64,000 nucleotides of DNA from Zanthoxylum bungeanum (GCA_019454045.1 SKCR01029089.1:1-64000); one strand, 5' to 3'. Numbered from the stretch's first letter, positions 11,876-23,195 are shown. A program made the numbers and translations. Notes: generated by a model not told the origin, from the sequence alone.

Positions 11876-13783
11876 TTATTGTATCATCTCTGACCCAACG
11901 CCCAATATTGGATGCATAATTATCAGGAATTTAACCATTTTCAGCCAATCACAGAATGATTTTCTCTCCGATTGATTGAGCACATAACTAGCATGAGGCT
12001 TAATAAAACCTCGAGAGGCGACTTGTAAATGCAATTCACTGCGAATTATAAGATCTTGTAGGTCCAATCTAGCATTTACAGTGTCTTTTGTCTTACCCGG
12101 AATATTGAATAGTGTACCCACTAAACTCTCACAAATATTTTTCTATATATGCATTACATCCAAATTATGTCGCAAACTCAGAGTCCCCCAATATTCTAAC
12201 TCAAAGAAAATACTCTTTCCTGTCCAATTCAACTCTTTAGGTAACCGTTTTCGATTTTTATCTTTATTATTAGGATGTTTACCTGATGTGCTGTCTCTGA
12301 GATGTTGATGTTGGCAAAGTATGTCAAATACAGAAAATCGACTGGGCATACTCTGAGGTTCATGTTGCCCGTTAAATAATTTACTCCTCCGCCAAGGATG
12401 ACTCGACTCAAGAAATCTCATGTGCCCCGTGTATCCGATTTTATTCCGTAATCGTTGCGAAGGTGTATGACCCGCACAAACTGGACATGCCATGTATCCC
12501 TTAGTGCTCCATCCAGATAATGAACCGTAGGCTGGAAAATCATTAATGGTCCATAATAATGCGGCATGCATCTGAAAATACTGCTCTGAAGCTGCATCAT
12601 AGGTATGCACACCCACATTCCATAATGTTTGTAACTCCTCGATCAATGGTCTCAAGTAAATATTTATATCTTTACCAGGTGAACGTGGACCAGGGATAAG
12701 CAATGACATAAACATGAACGGATCCTTCATACATTTCCATGGAGGTAAGTTATATGGAATGACAATAACGGGCCAGATGCTATAAGAGTTGTACATATTC
12801 CCAAATGGGTTAAAACCATCAGAGGCAAGACCTAACCTGACATTACGGGGGTCCTCAGCGAAACGGGGGTACATGTCATCAAATTCCTTCCATTCGGTTC
12901 CGTCCGCAGGATGTCTAAGTATGCCCTCCTCACCGATCCTCTTTTCATGATGCCACATCATATCAGTCGATGTGTGTCGTGACATGAACAATCTCTGCAG
13001 CCTGGGCGTTAAAGGGAAATATCACAATATCTTTTGAGGCACTTTCTTCCCCATACCACGGACTTTGTACCGACTTTCACCACATATCGGACAATGTTCA
13101 AGTGATTCATACTCGGCACGAAATAATACACAATCAAACTTACAAGCATGAATGGATTCATACCCCATTCCCAGATCACGCAACATTTTCTTTGTCTCGT
13201 AGTACGACTTAGGCAATTCGCTTCCAACCGGTAACATTTGGGCCAGTAACTCTAACATCATATCGATACTTTTGTTGGTCATTCTGTTGATCACTTTAAT
13301 GTGTAATAATTTCACAACGAAATTCAAGATCGACATTCCAGCACCTTCGAATGGAATTTTTTTTGCCTCATCAAGTAGGTCACTAAATAAATTTTGATCA
13401 TTTCCACTTAACACTGGCATGTCACCACTAACACTATGACCAAGTTGTGGACCTTGTAAGTCATGCAAAATATCGGTGATCTTCTCGTTTGCAGGTTGAT
13501 TGTAACTACTGCTCCCTTCGCCGGAATCAATAAACCGTGACTGAGAATGATACTGCTCACCGTGATAAATCCACGTACGGTAAGTTGGTGATATTCCTAG
13601 CATGTATAAATGATTATGAACTTCATCTAACCGCTTCCTTTTCCTATTCAAACAATTTGCACATGGACAACGAACACGACCTTCTGCATCAATGTGTTGC
13701 TTTGCGACTTCCATAAACTCAGACACTCCATTACGATATTCAACACTCAATCTATCCAGAGAGCTCATCCAATTTCTATCCAT
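11876..13783 (-). pseudogene. TNP2 transposase catalytic region, broken by nonsense codons
   Basis: This is the main transposase domain (Transposase_21 family) of the CACTA element. The start MDRNWM is at 13783. A Cys-rich N-terminal segment (RCPCANCLN), a zinc-binding HCPICGESRY and the TSTDMMWHH and LASDGFNPFG motifs (Asp at about 12820) follow, then GYMACPVCAGHT and LDVMHI. Two in-frame stops are visible. A TGA at 13022-13024 stands where the family has Arg before YFPLTPRLQRLF, a CGA-to-TGA change typical of cytosine deamination. A TAG at 12143-12145 stands where Glu is expected after MHI. The frame at 11876-12121 continues the gene (VGTLFNIPGKTKDTVNARLD). The copy cannot make full-length transposase unless the stops are spliced out or read through. 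Confidence 0.88.
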
Positions 13784-14170
13784 TTCAGCAGAATACCTAA
13801 ATATAATAATATAATTATTAGATATCATTTTACAGTAATCAACATTACTAATTCATTACTAATTCATTACTAATTTGGTTGATAAATTAAATAGTTTACA
13901 AAAAAAATTATATTTTATTAATTAATATACTTACTCTACATATATGAATCATAAATCACTAACAAACAACATATATAATCATAAAAATTGAAAATAATAA
14001 AGAAATATGAAAGAAGAATTACCTTATCGGAAATTGATTACAATTTTATTGAAAATTTTTAGGAGAGATGTGAGGCTGTAGAGGAGAAATTCTCAGATTT
14101 CAGAGGATGAAAATGAAGAGAATGAGAGAAAAAACAGAGGGGGAGAAGGGTTGGTGGCAATCTGCATTTT
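13784..14170. other. TNP2 upstream region
   Basis: AT-rich non-coding sequence between the TNP2 start and the right motif array. It should contain the TNP2 promoter and 5' leader. A minus-strand 5' splice site just upstream of the ATG is possible, but I cannot fix it. Confidence 0.4.
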
Positions 14171-14772
14171 AATCTATCTTTAGCGTTGAATATTCAAATT
14201 CGACGCTAAATGTTGCCGTTTTTAGCGTCGAAACGGTTTTTTCGACGCTAAATATTAAAAAATTAGCGTCGAATTTAATTTAGACGCTAAAGAATCAAGG
14301 ATTTGTCGGTGGTTAGCGTTGAATATTCAAATTCGACGCTAAATGTTGCCGTTTTTAGCGTCGAAACGGTTTTTTCGACGCTAAATATCAAAAAATTAGC
14401 GTCGAATTTAATTTAGACGCTAAAGAATCAAGGATTTGTCGGTGGAAACTTCATAAATCTTTAGCGACGCTATATATTCGACGCTAAAAGTATATTTTTG
14501 GCGTCGACTCCGTTTTTTGACGCTAAAAGTGTAATATTTGGCGCCAAAAATTATTGCAATAATAGAATTATTCAGCGTCGAATATTATTCGACACTAAAG
14601 TACTGATTTTAGCGTCGAAAAAAGTTTTCGACGCTAAAAAATTAATATTCTGCGTCGAAGTTTTATTCCGTCGCTAAAAATATGACATATAGCGTCGAAA
14701 ATGATATTCGACGCTAAAACTCACTTTTAGCGTCGAATATTGTTTCGACGCTAAATATTTGGACGCTAAAAG
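14171..14772. repeat. Right subterminal array of TTTAGCGTCGAA motifs
   Basis: Dense direct and inverted copies of the element's motif precede the right terminus. A 133-bp tandem duplication is obvious (the TAGCGTTGAATATTCAAATT word at 14181 and 14314), covering about 14181-14446. It lies upstream of TNP2 and may act both as transposase assembly site and as promoter element. Confidence 0.85.
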
Positions 14773-14792
14773 CCATAATTCTTGTAGTGATT

Positions 14793-15452
14793 CGATATTT
14801 TCAACACCAAATATGTTTCCTCAAGCAGCGTTGCATGGACCAGCTTCCTGCACAACGAGTCTATCACCGTCGCGATAGCCACAAGAGAAGAGAAACAGAG
14901 GCTTTAAGCTTGCAAGAAGGGCTGGAGCCATCGATTTAGGAAAGGAACATGGTTTCATTTAAGAGTTAAAATGGGTTAGGGTTTCGTTTTTATAGTTGAA
15001 ACGGGTTAGGGTTTCATTTAGGAAAGCAGAGGCTTCAACGAGCCTATCACCGTCGATTTAAGAGTTGAAATGGGTTAAGGTTTTCTTTTGATGAAGAAAA
15101 AAATGGAGGATTAGGTTTTGTGGTAGGGGAAGAAGCAATGTTTTGGGTCTGTAAATGAAAAAAGAAAATTTTATTTTGGTAGCTGAATAGGCCACGAAAA
15201 TAGGACGGGGGCGCCAATTTGTAATATCAATTAATGGAGAAAAAATTTCTCCGCTAAAAATATTTTTTCTCCACTAAAAATCTACATTTAGTGACGAAAT
15301 TTAATTCTCCATTAAATTTTCGCCACAAAAAATATAATTTCTTATACTGTGGCATTAAATCTTTTTATAATAAAATTGCCGGTTATCACTTTTCAATTTG
15401 AATTTGAATAATTTAAAAAAAAAACAACAAACCGTTAAGTGAAATGAAATCT
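14793..15452. other. Non-coding region right of the CACTA element
   Basis: Contains repeated GGGTTAGGGTTTC words (14965-15030). Near 15235-15355 there is a run of TTTCTCC / AAAAATATTTTTTCTCC and TTTAGTGACGAAAT words that resembles the subterminal region of another, decayed CACTA element. No gene is recognised. Confidence 0.35.
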
Positions 15453-15580
15453 TCGAATGATGTAACCTATCATTTATATGGGTATTTTTTTTATGATATA
15501 TTCGAATGATGTAACATATCATTTATATGGGTATTTTTTTTATGAAATATTCGAATGATGTAACATATCGTTTACATGGG

Positions 15581-15599
<19 letters not shown>
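15453..15599. repeat. Three tandem copies of a 49-bp unit
   Basis: TCGAATGATGTAAC...CATTTATATGGG units start at 15453, 15502 and 15551 (period 49). The third runs into the AT microsatellite. Confidence 0.85.
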
Positions 15600-15641
<42 letters not shown>

Positions 15642-15661
15642 ATTATATATATATATATATA
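15580..15661. repeat. (TA)n microsatellite
   Basis: An almost pure TA dinucleotide tract with a few TTA interruptions. Confidence 0.95.
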
Positions 15662-15904
15662 TTTTCATTTTCCCATACTTTATGAGTTCGGGTACCCGAA
15701 TTCGATATTTCCAACATGCTCATGCTCATTGTGATAGTCGCGGTTAGTCGAACTTAATTCTATAATTAATAGAACTTGACATGACTTGTAACTTTATTTA
15801 CTACCATATAGTCCCGCGGTTAATCGAACTCCCTTGTGGTGGTTAACCAAGCTCACAAATTTTGAAAATATTCTTACATTAATCATCTGTATGAATTTGT
15901 GTAT

Positions 15905-16112
15905 CAATCAATCAAATAGCTAGCTAGGGTTTTACTGATATATTTCAGGACTAATTTGAATGTATCCACTGATCAATGGCCTTTTCAATATTTGTGATGT
16001 TTCCCCACCAGAATAGATACAGTAATGGTATATGGATTGGCCTTATTCAATTTACAATCGAAAGCTCTAGAGAAATTGAAAGAAAGCAATAACAATGTTA
16101 CATTATTTTACG
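15905..16112 (-). pseudogene. Decayed duplicate of pectinesterase exon 1
   Basis: On the minus strand this aligns by eye with the 5' end of intron 1 and exon 1 of the pectinesterase gene (18115-18340). It shares AGCTAGCTAGGGTTTTACTG, the TTTCAGGACTAATTT stretch and the signal-peptide end region. It has small deletions, and the region matching the start codon is gone. No further pectinesterase exons follow downstream, so it is a partial tandem duplicate. Confidence 0.8.
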
Positions 16113-16516
16113 TTAATTAAGAATTTTTAAAATATATGTGTGTGTGTAAGAATCTTTTAAAAGAACTATTTTTTACAGAATTCCACAGGATGGCTACAAT
16201 ATGTAAATATAACTAATGGACAAAATTATAAATAAGTCCAGATGATTATATTTATTTATCATATTACCTACAATATTTGTTTTATATTTAGAATTAATAT
16301 TTATTCCTCACTTTTTAATATGATGAATAAATTAAAACTAGAGAGAAATAAATTCTATTGGAGAAAATATGTGAAATTTTATTTATTCGAGAATAAAATT
16401 GATAAAACAATAAAGACACAAAATAAGTAAGAACATAACCAGCGGCATAGCTAGGAACTTATTTTGGCCTAGGCTAAAACTAAATGGTTATATTGTTGTG
16501 GTTTAAAAGTAAATTT
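16113..16516. other. AT-rich spacer downstream of the pectinesterase
   Basis: No gene or element terminus is recognised. The segment beside 16517 should hold the pectinesterase 3' UTR. Confidence 0.4.
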
Positions 16517-18370
16517 TTAAAAGACCGAGGGTAGTTTCGCCATCCACCCTTCTTGGTCTATGAATGAATTATCCGTATAATTTTTCAGCTGACCAGCATT
16601 GAGTTTCTTCTCCCACGGCACACGCTTGGAAGTGTCTGCTCCAACTCCAGTGCATTGTGTCTCTGCGTATTCAATATTTTGTCTGCAGTTGCCAGTGTCA
16701 TATTTCAAATTTGTATTAAACGATTTCAAGTTTCAATAATAAAAGTTTCAAGTTTAAGAGTCCAAATCTTCTGTCTCATCAACTGTGCTTCACTTCGTAC
16801 TCTACCAATTAAATTTGGACAACTAATATCTCTCATTAAATGAGAGAACTCTGACTTTAATACTCCACCAATCAAATTGTCCTCTCATTTAATGAGAGAT
16901 ATTAGTTGTCCAAATTTGATTGGTAGAGCACGAAGTGAAGCACAATTGATGAGACAGAAGATTTGGACTCCAAATTTAATGGTCTCGTTTCAACCTCAAT
17001 AGATATACAATAACATAGAGCTAGATTAGAGTCTTACACAGATTGAGCGTAGTTCCAAGCATTCCAACCTTGAGGTACTATTACTTCTGATAGCACTGAA
17101 TTAGCAATAATAACTCTTGAAAATGCTCTATAAGCTCTTCCAAGATAAGCTTTACCATTGCCAAGAAATTGACAACTTCGAAACACAAAACCAGTGGGAT
17201 CATTTGCTGACTCTCTCCCCTGAGCAGTTATATACCCACAATCTTTTCCTGGAAGGTATTTTTTTAACGTAACATTTACTACACATTTCTGCAAATAATA
17301 GAAAGATTATTAACAAAGTTATAGTCAAAGCCAATGTTATTAACGCTACTGTTTCAATAGTAATAATAACTAATAATTAATTAAAAATAATTCTTCTTTT
17401 ATACGTACATCATAAGTTGACTGTCCATTGCCAAAAATGAAATCCACTGCACCTTCTATGTAACATTCATGGAAGTAATGGCGGCCTTTGTCGTCACACA
17501 AGGTGTCTTGCAGTCCTAAAAAGCCACATCCATAGAAAACGGATTTATCCCCTGAAATTCTTGCAGCCAAAGCTTGTTTTAGTTCCTCTCTGTCTTTGTA
17601 GATAGGCGGTACATTATAGGTATTCTGCTTGTTAAACAAAATTTAAATATCAAATTTTCTTGTGTTTTTGATAAATTTTTAATACACATGAAAAATGTCA
17701 TATTAACCCTTCCATAATACATTTTTCGATTAATGTTTTAACGTCCTAGATGAAATGAGGTATTAAAAAATTTTGAGAAATCAATGTATGTAGTAAAAAC
17801 CAAATTCTAAGAGGGAATGAAAGTATCAATCGTCCTTATTCTAAACATGATTTAATAATAATGGATGGACGAAAAAGAAGAATCCATCTACCTGAAACAA
17901 AATGCCTCTAGCAACAAAATTTTCGGCTAAGGAAGTGAAAGTAGGGCTACTCATTGTAGACTCATGGTCTCCCCATTGAATTTTTGTCTTTTTACTGCTT
18001 GCCCCATCAAGAAAAATGCATGGTTTGTTCTCTGGAATTATAACTTTTTCCCTGTACATAACAAACAAATTAATACTATAACCTCATATAAATTGTTTAA
18101 ATGTGTATAATCAAATAGCTAGCTAGGGTTTTACTGATATGTTTCAGGACTAATTTGGATGCGTATCCACTGATCGTTGTTAACAGGAATGACATTAATG
18201 GCATCTTGAATCTTTGTGAAGTTTCCCCCACCAGAACGAGATACAGTGATGCTATATGCAACTTTAAGTGGATCAGCATTATTCAATTTACAATCCAAAG
18301 CTCTAGAGACATTGGAACAAAGCAATAGCAATGTTAAACATAACAAAAATGACTCTGAATAATGGCGCAT
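16517..18370 (-). CDS. Pectinesterase (pectin methylesterase), secreted, type without pro-region
   Basis: A carbohydrate-active enzyme that de-esterifies homogalacturonan in the cell wall, releasing methanol. I resolve five exons with GT-AG borders: 18370-18135, 18051-17892, 17624-17409, 17288-17038 and 16682-16517. They total 1029 bp, in frame (342 aa plus stop). Residues 1 to about 25 form a signal peptide (hydrophobic core [11 protein letters not shown]). There is no PMEI pro-domain. Family motifs are present: [13 protein letters not shown], the QALA region followed by [13 protein letters not shown] (catalytic Asp), VDFIFG (second catalytic Asp), GYITAQGR, and [11 protein letters not shown] with the expected Arg; the C-terminal signature [10 protein letters not shown] also fits. 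The form resembles the QRT1/PPME1-like group, but I would not name an orthologue. It is the only clearly intact host gene here. Confidence 0.92.
16758..16970. repeat. Foldback (inverted-repeat) element in pectinesterase intron 4
   Basis: Two long arms of about 88 bp face each other. The left arm begins GAGTCCAAATCTTCTGTCTC and the right arm ends with its reverse complement at 16970. A short central loop lies near 16848-16881. It resembles a MITE, though I cannot define a TSD. In transcripts it would form a long hairpin inside the intron. Confidence 0.8.
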
Positions 18371-18456
18371 TTTATGTTGATCGAATGATGGTTAAGAAAT
18401 TTGAAAGTACAGTTTGTTTCTGAACTCTACAGTATGTAAAGAGACCAAATGGATAT

Positions 18457-18464
18457 TCTATATA
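18457..18464 (-). promoter_or_regulatory. Putative TATA box of the pectinesterase gene
   Basis: The minus strand reads TTATATAG about 90 bp upstream of the ATG at 18370. Position and composition fit a plant TATA element. Transcription has not been shown. Confidence 0.5.
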
Positions 18465-18639
18465 ACCATGTAAACAAGATAATTTGTGGTGACCTGTGAA
18501 AAACTAACAAGGTAACCAAATCAATTGTGTTGACAGGAAAAGAAATAAATCACATCCTTCCATCATCAATCAATTTGATCTAGATTTTTGTTTCCTATTA
18601 GTAAAATTCAGGGGAAGCTTTTGTGGGTCAAGTTAGGGG

Positions 18640-19296
18640 AATTGGATTCGGTGTTCAATTCATGAATTTTGTACTGAGTATATATGTGTGTGTTTAAAGA
18701 ACAATCAACTAACACAATAAGTTTTATTGAAACAGAAACTTATAAAAACAAATACAACCGAAAAACATAAACTTACAATGCAAACCAAGAACTTTCAATG
18801 CAAGTAACTAAAATTAAAAACAACACACTCACTTGTATAGATTGAAGCTAGCATATAATACTATGTCCTATAGCAGAAATTCGCTCATACCCGCGTGCTT
18901 GTAGTTCAATTAACGTTTGCCACCAAGATTTAACAATCTGAAAATCGAAGTTTCTACACTAAAGATTTGATCCCTAGCAAATTTACTTGGTGTCTGTTTT
19001 CAATTCAAAACAGTTTTTCCATGGAAAATCTCTTATCTCTATGTGCCTCCTGTCTTTTGTTCCATTTATAGAGAATAAAAGGAAGTGGTTATCGCCACCA
19101 AACGTTTTTCAGAATTTTAGTTAATCTGGAAGAGGTGTGTTGATCAGGCACAAATCTTCAGATTTAATATGAAATCAAATATAAAAACGTTTTATTAAAA
19201 AAGACATTTAATGAATCACAAGAGTCTCAAGGCCCCATGCCCATATTTGATAATTGATATATATTAAATATATAATTAATTATAATGTCATGCCTA
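18640..19296 (-). repeat. Candidate LTR (U5/R side) left of hAT-1
   Basis: Non-coding. On the minus strand it contains a TATA-like CTCTATAAATGG near 19060 followed by a transcribed-leader-like stretch. It continues on the far side of hAT-1 at 22307, since hAT-1 has a clean TSD. I infer a decayed Copia-type LTR in the pectinesterase upstream region, with edges not defined. Confidence 0.35.
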
Positions 19297-19304
19297 CCAA
19301 CCAC

Positions 19305-22298
19305 TAGACCCGGCCGGCGGTTCGGTTCCGGTTCGGAACCGAACCGAACCGGCCGGTTTCCGGTTCCACACTTAAGTGGAACCGGAACCCGGAACCGAAC
19401 CGGTTCGGTTCCGGTTCGGTCTGTGTTTTTTTTTAATTAATTAAAAAAAATGAGAGGAATCAAAGCTTAAATAAAAAAAATTATTAATTAAAAAAAATGA
19501 GATTAAATTTATAAATAAAAAAAATTTATTACATTGAAGAGCTTGAGCTTAAATTTTTAAAAATTTAAGTTGCCTACGTATCCTCCAAGGGTGAGAGGAA
19601 TCAAAGCTCACGTAGTTCCATTACAAGTTTAAGACATATCCCCTTTGTAAATTATAATTTTACAATTATCAATCATCATTATCAGTTGATCATTCGGCTC
19701 CGGTTCCGCTTGCACTTGTTGCAGAAGCATTATCGAACAAATCTTCAAAATCATCGGGGGCATCTTCTTATTGTCTCAGATCAGCTCGAGTCCAATCATC
19801 CACACAAGCTGTTGCTTCTAGAGTGCTTGGATGTAATGAAGATCGCCTAGCTTCCAATATATTACCTCCCAAGCTGAAGGCTTGCTCAACCGCAACGGTG
19901 GAAATAGGTGCTGCCAAGATCTCTTTAGCAATAATAGATAAAACAAGATATATATTTTGATGCCGGTTCCACCATTCAAGGATTTTAAAATTTTTACTGC
20001 GCATAAACTTTCATTAGAAAACTCAAAATTTGTAGATAAATAATTATCTAATTCAGGATTATTAGTTGTCGTATCCCTAGATTTTTTATTTCGTTGCAAT
20101 AACCAACGATCCCATGCGCTAAGTCTTGTTTGAATTACCGGTTCGCTACTACTAGATTGACCCAATGTTCCTAAGTTATATCTTACAATATAATCATTAA
20201 ATAAAATAATTAAATCACTTCTTAATTTCGTCATTATGCTCGTAATATCAATGTCATCTAATATTCCTAAATAACCATAGTAAGCTTGTAAACCACCATT
20301 CAAACCTTCTAATTTAAATCTAGGATAAAAAACAGCAGCAATAAGATAAAGTAAATGAATTTCTCTAAAATAATGCAACCATTTTACCTTCATAACAGTA
20401 ATGGCTTCGAGCAAAATAATATCATTAGGATCTTCACTGTCAACATGCTCATCGAGAGTACCAACAATATTCAAACTCTCAAGAAGAAATAAATGTGTTG
20501 TAGGATAATAAACACCGCTAAAAACTAAAGTAGCATCATTAAAACTCTCTAAAATATCTAAAAAAAATTCACAAATATCCCATTGACTAGGATAGTGTGA
20601 TATTTTGAACATGTTGAGAAAAAAAACTACATAATGCATCTTTGTATTGAAATGCTTGACATAAAAGAAAATAAGTAGAATTCCAACGTGTTGGAACATC
20701 TCTAGAAAATTTAATCGGTTTAATACCATTTATTTTACAAAACTTGATCCATTCTCTCCTAACTTGAGAATATGACCAAATACAGTTAAGTGCCATTTTA
20801 ATTGGATCAAGGAAAGGAGATAATAATTTTAGACCGTCTTGCACACATAAGTTTAGGACATGACATGTACAACGAATATGAAAAAATCGACCCCCTAAAT
20901 TTGGTTGACATATTTCTTTTAAATCATTGATGGATGCAGTATTTGCAGATGCATTATCAAATCCAATTGTTAAAATTTTTTCTCCTAAACCATATTCATC
21001 AAAAATTACCTTCATCATTCTATAAATATTATGTGCAGTATGTTGGTCATAAAAAACTCTAAATGCAATAAGTCGTTTTTGCATGGTAAATGATGCATCA
21101 ATCTAATGACAAGTCACACCCATGTATGAGTGTGTTTGCAATGATCACTCCAAATATCAGAACATATAGAAATACGACCTTTCATCTCTTTAAATATTTC
21201 ATTTAAAATAATTTTACCATCTTTATATAATATGAAAATATGACGTTTTGTTGTGTTTCGAGTCATTCTACATGCAGCAGGGTTTAAAGCATTATGCACG
21301 TAATTAGTAAAATGAAGTTTTTCACCAAAGCTTAAAGAAAGATGTGCCATACAAGTTAATTTCGCAAATTCTTCTCTATTTTTTGCATCAGAATATTTAA
21401 ATAAATCTACACTACTCGTACCTCTACTAGATGATGCGTACCTGGCCATTTGAGTCTGCGTCGTATCAATGCCAAATTCAACCGGATGATGTTTCTCTCC
21501 ATGTGCTTGATCATATTACCGTATCCACCAGAAAATTTATAGATAACCCCACAATAGTTGCAAATTGCTCGTTGTGAACCATCTTCTAGGCGTTCCAAAG
21601 TAAAATGAATTTTGAAAATATCGGAGGACCGAGCCTTAACTTCTCTTCTCCGTGATTGTGCACTGACACTAGAGCCACTCTCTTGGGTTGGCATATTTGA
21701 CATTATATTCTCGGATGAGCTTGCCATTTTTTTTTTAGAAATTAGGAAGAAAAATAAGAAAATTGAATAATTGCGATGCGAATGATAACAAATTAACAAC
21801 TAAATAAATTGTATTGAAGTAAGATTGAGAATAAGAGAATTATAGAAAATGAGAGAGTTGAGAATTGGTGTGATGAAATTATGAAAAATGAATCATATTC
21901 ATAGAATTTTAGAATTTTTTTGATACCAAAAATGCCCCTAAATATAACCGTTTTATTACCGTTATTAGGGGTACATTAGTAATTTTTATTTTATATAATA
22001 AAAATATTTTTTTTAATTATTTTTTTTGGCAGGGAACCGTTTGCAGTGCCAAACGGCTCCCTGCAGGCCCCCAACGGCTACCGTAGGGTTCATGTTGGAA
22101 CCCTACGGTTCCAACAGGAACCCGACGGTTCCAACCGGAACCGTTCGGTTCCGGTTGAAACCGTCCGAACCAGTGGAACCGTACGGTTCCACCGGTTCGG
22201 ACCGGTTCGAGTTGGGGTGGAACCCCAACCGAACCGGTCCAATTCCGGTTCGATTCCGGTTCGGTTCCGGTTCCGAACCGGAACCGTGGCCGGGTCTA
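19305..22298 (-). mobile_element. hAT transposon copy 1, 2.99 kb
   Basis: A perfect 8-bp TSD CCAACCAC lies at 19297-19304 and 22299-22306. Terminal inverted repeats begin TAGACCCGGCC at both ends. Subterminal regions (19310-19425 and 22080-22290) consist of many GGTTCCGGTTCGG/CCGAACCGGAACC words. The transposase gene lies on the minus strand and is decayed. Confidence 0.93.
19768..21727 (-). pseudogene. hAT transposase, frameshifted
   Basis: The product would be a hAT-superfamily transposase. The start MASSSENIMSN is at 21727. A BED zinc finger follows (AICNYCGVIYKFSGGYGNMI, then KHMER), with a frameshift just after it. The RNase H-like core includes ICSDIW, TIGFDNASANTASINDL, FHIRCTCHVLNL and FSRDVPTRWNSTYFLL. 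The C-terminal dimerisation domain is present (EILAAPISTVAVEQAFS, LEARRSSLHPSTLEA). The frame changes at several places (about 21460-21480, 21120 and 20600), and a TAA truncates the tail at 19768 where copy 2 keeps CAA. It is not functional as it stands. Confidence 0.88.
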
Positions 22299-22306
22299 CC
22301 AACCAC

Positions 22307-22967
22307 ACACATCCAAACTCAAGCCTTGTTTTTTCCAATTTAATATAAGTGTCAAGAGAACACTTATTAAACATTTTTTCATATCATTTTCCAATATGGG
22401 GCTACTCCTTCTATTTGCTATACAAACTTCTTACAATACCCTATATTTGTATAGTAAATAATGGTGATATTGTACATAACATGATCCGGAGAAAACTTAA
22501 AAACGATATGCATTAGGAGAGGTATCTTTTGGACTAGAACCTTCCTTAGTAAGTACTTATTAGATTTACCGATAAGTCATTGTATATATGAGACATTGAA
22601 TTGTTCATCATATTTTATAAATCAAGACAATAAATATCGCACATATCGAATTTTGACACCTTTCGATTCATATGGTTGTGTTCATTTTGGCCTGAACAAT
22701 CCTGGATTCATAGGAGTTTTAGAGAATTTAGCCATTTCATTCTCATAAATACGACCCCACATTACGCCTATATAGGTGACACAAACACTGTTAGTGTCAT
22801 TATGAATGATTAGTCATTCATCCTTATCATCATTGTTAGTTCCATTTTCATTGACAATGTCCGTAACAAAATAAGTTCAATTGAGTTGTAATGAGTCTTG
22901 AAGATCTCGAAGTATCTTGAAGATCGATCTCGAAGCAATCTGATGGAGTTATCCGAGCGATATTTAA
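22307..22967 (-). repeat. Candidate LTR (U3 side) right of hAT-1
   Basis: Non-coding continuation of the stretch at 18640-19296. It contains short direct repeats such as CTTGAAGATC / ATCTCGAAG near 22900-22945. I see no gene. Confidence 0.35.
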
Positions 22968-23195
22968 AAGAATAGTTTGTTTCTGAACTCTACAGTATGG
23001 CTTGTCATGTAAGGAGATCAAATGGACATATTATATAACCATGTAAACAACTTAATTTGTGGTGACCAAATCAACTGTGTTGACAGGAAAAGAAATAAAT
23101 CACATCATTCCATCATCAGCAATTATGTCAAGTTAAATCACATCCAAATTTTGGTTTCCTATTAAATCCTTTGTGATTCAAATTAGGGAAGTAAT
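22968..23195 (-). pseudogene. Duplicate of the pectinesterase upstream region
   Basis: Matches 18410-18650, the pectinesterase promoter side, by eye. It shares GTTTGTTTCTGAACTCTACA, the TATATAACCATGTAAACAA segment and GTTGACAGGAAAAGAAATAA. No exon 1 lies next to it on the left. It is a relic of a second pectinesterase gene or of a tandem duplication of the locus. Confidence 0.8.

Larger units (their letters stand above)
4222..14789 (-). mobile_element. CACTA (En/Spm) DNA transposon, 10.6 kb including a solo LTR
   Basis: The termini are CACTACAAGAATTA (4222) and, on the other strand, CACTACAAGAATTATGG (ending 14789). The 3-bp duplication ATT lies at 4219-4221 and 14790-14792, as expected for CACTA elements. 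It carries two minus-strand genes: TNP2 near the right end and a Transposase_24-type gene near the left end. Motif arrays lie at both ends and between the genes. A 2.5 kb solo LTR sits in the TNP2 3' region, so the original element was about 8 kb. TNP2 contains nonsense codons, so this copy is probably not autonomous, although the second gene looks intact. Confidence 0.93.

Noticed and set aside
4080..15353. Possible outer, older CACTA element enclosing 4222-14789
   Set aside because: CACTACAAGAAAATT at 4080 and a decayed TTTCTTATACTGTGG at about 15340 face each other, but there is no matching TSD and the inner flanks lack common subterminal motifs.
22026..22374. Overlapping ORFs on both strands rich in Arg/Pro/Gly
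   Set aside because: Produced by the GGTTCCGG repeats of the hAT end, open in several frames at once.
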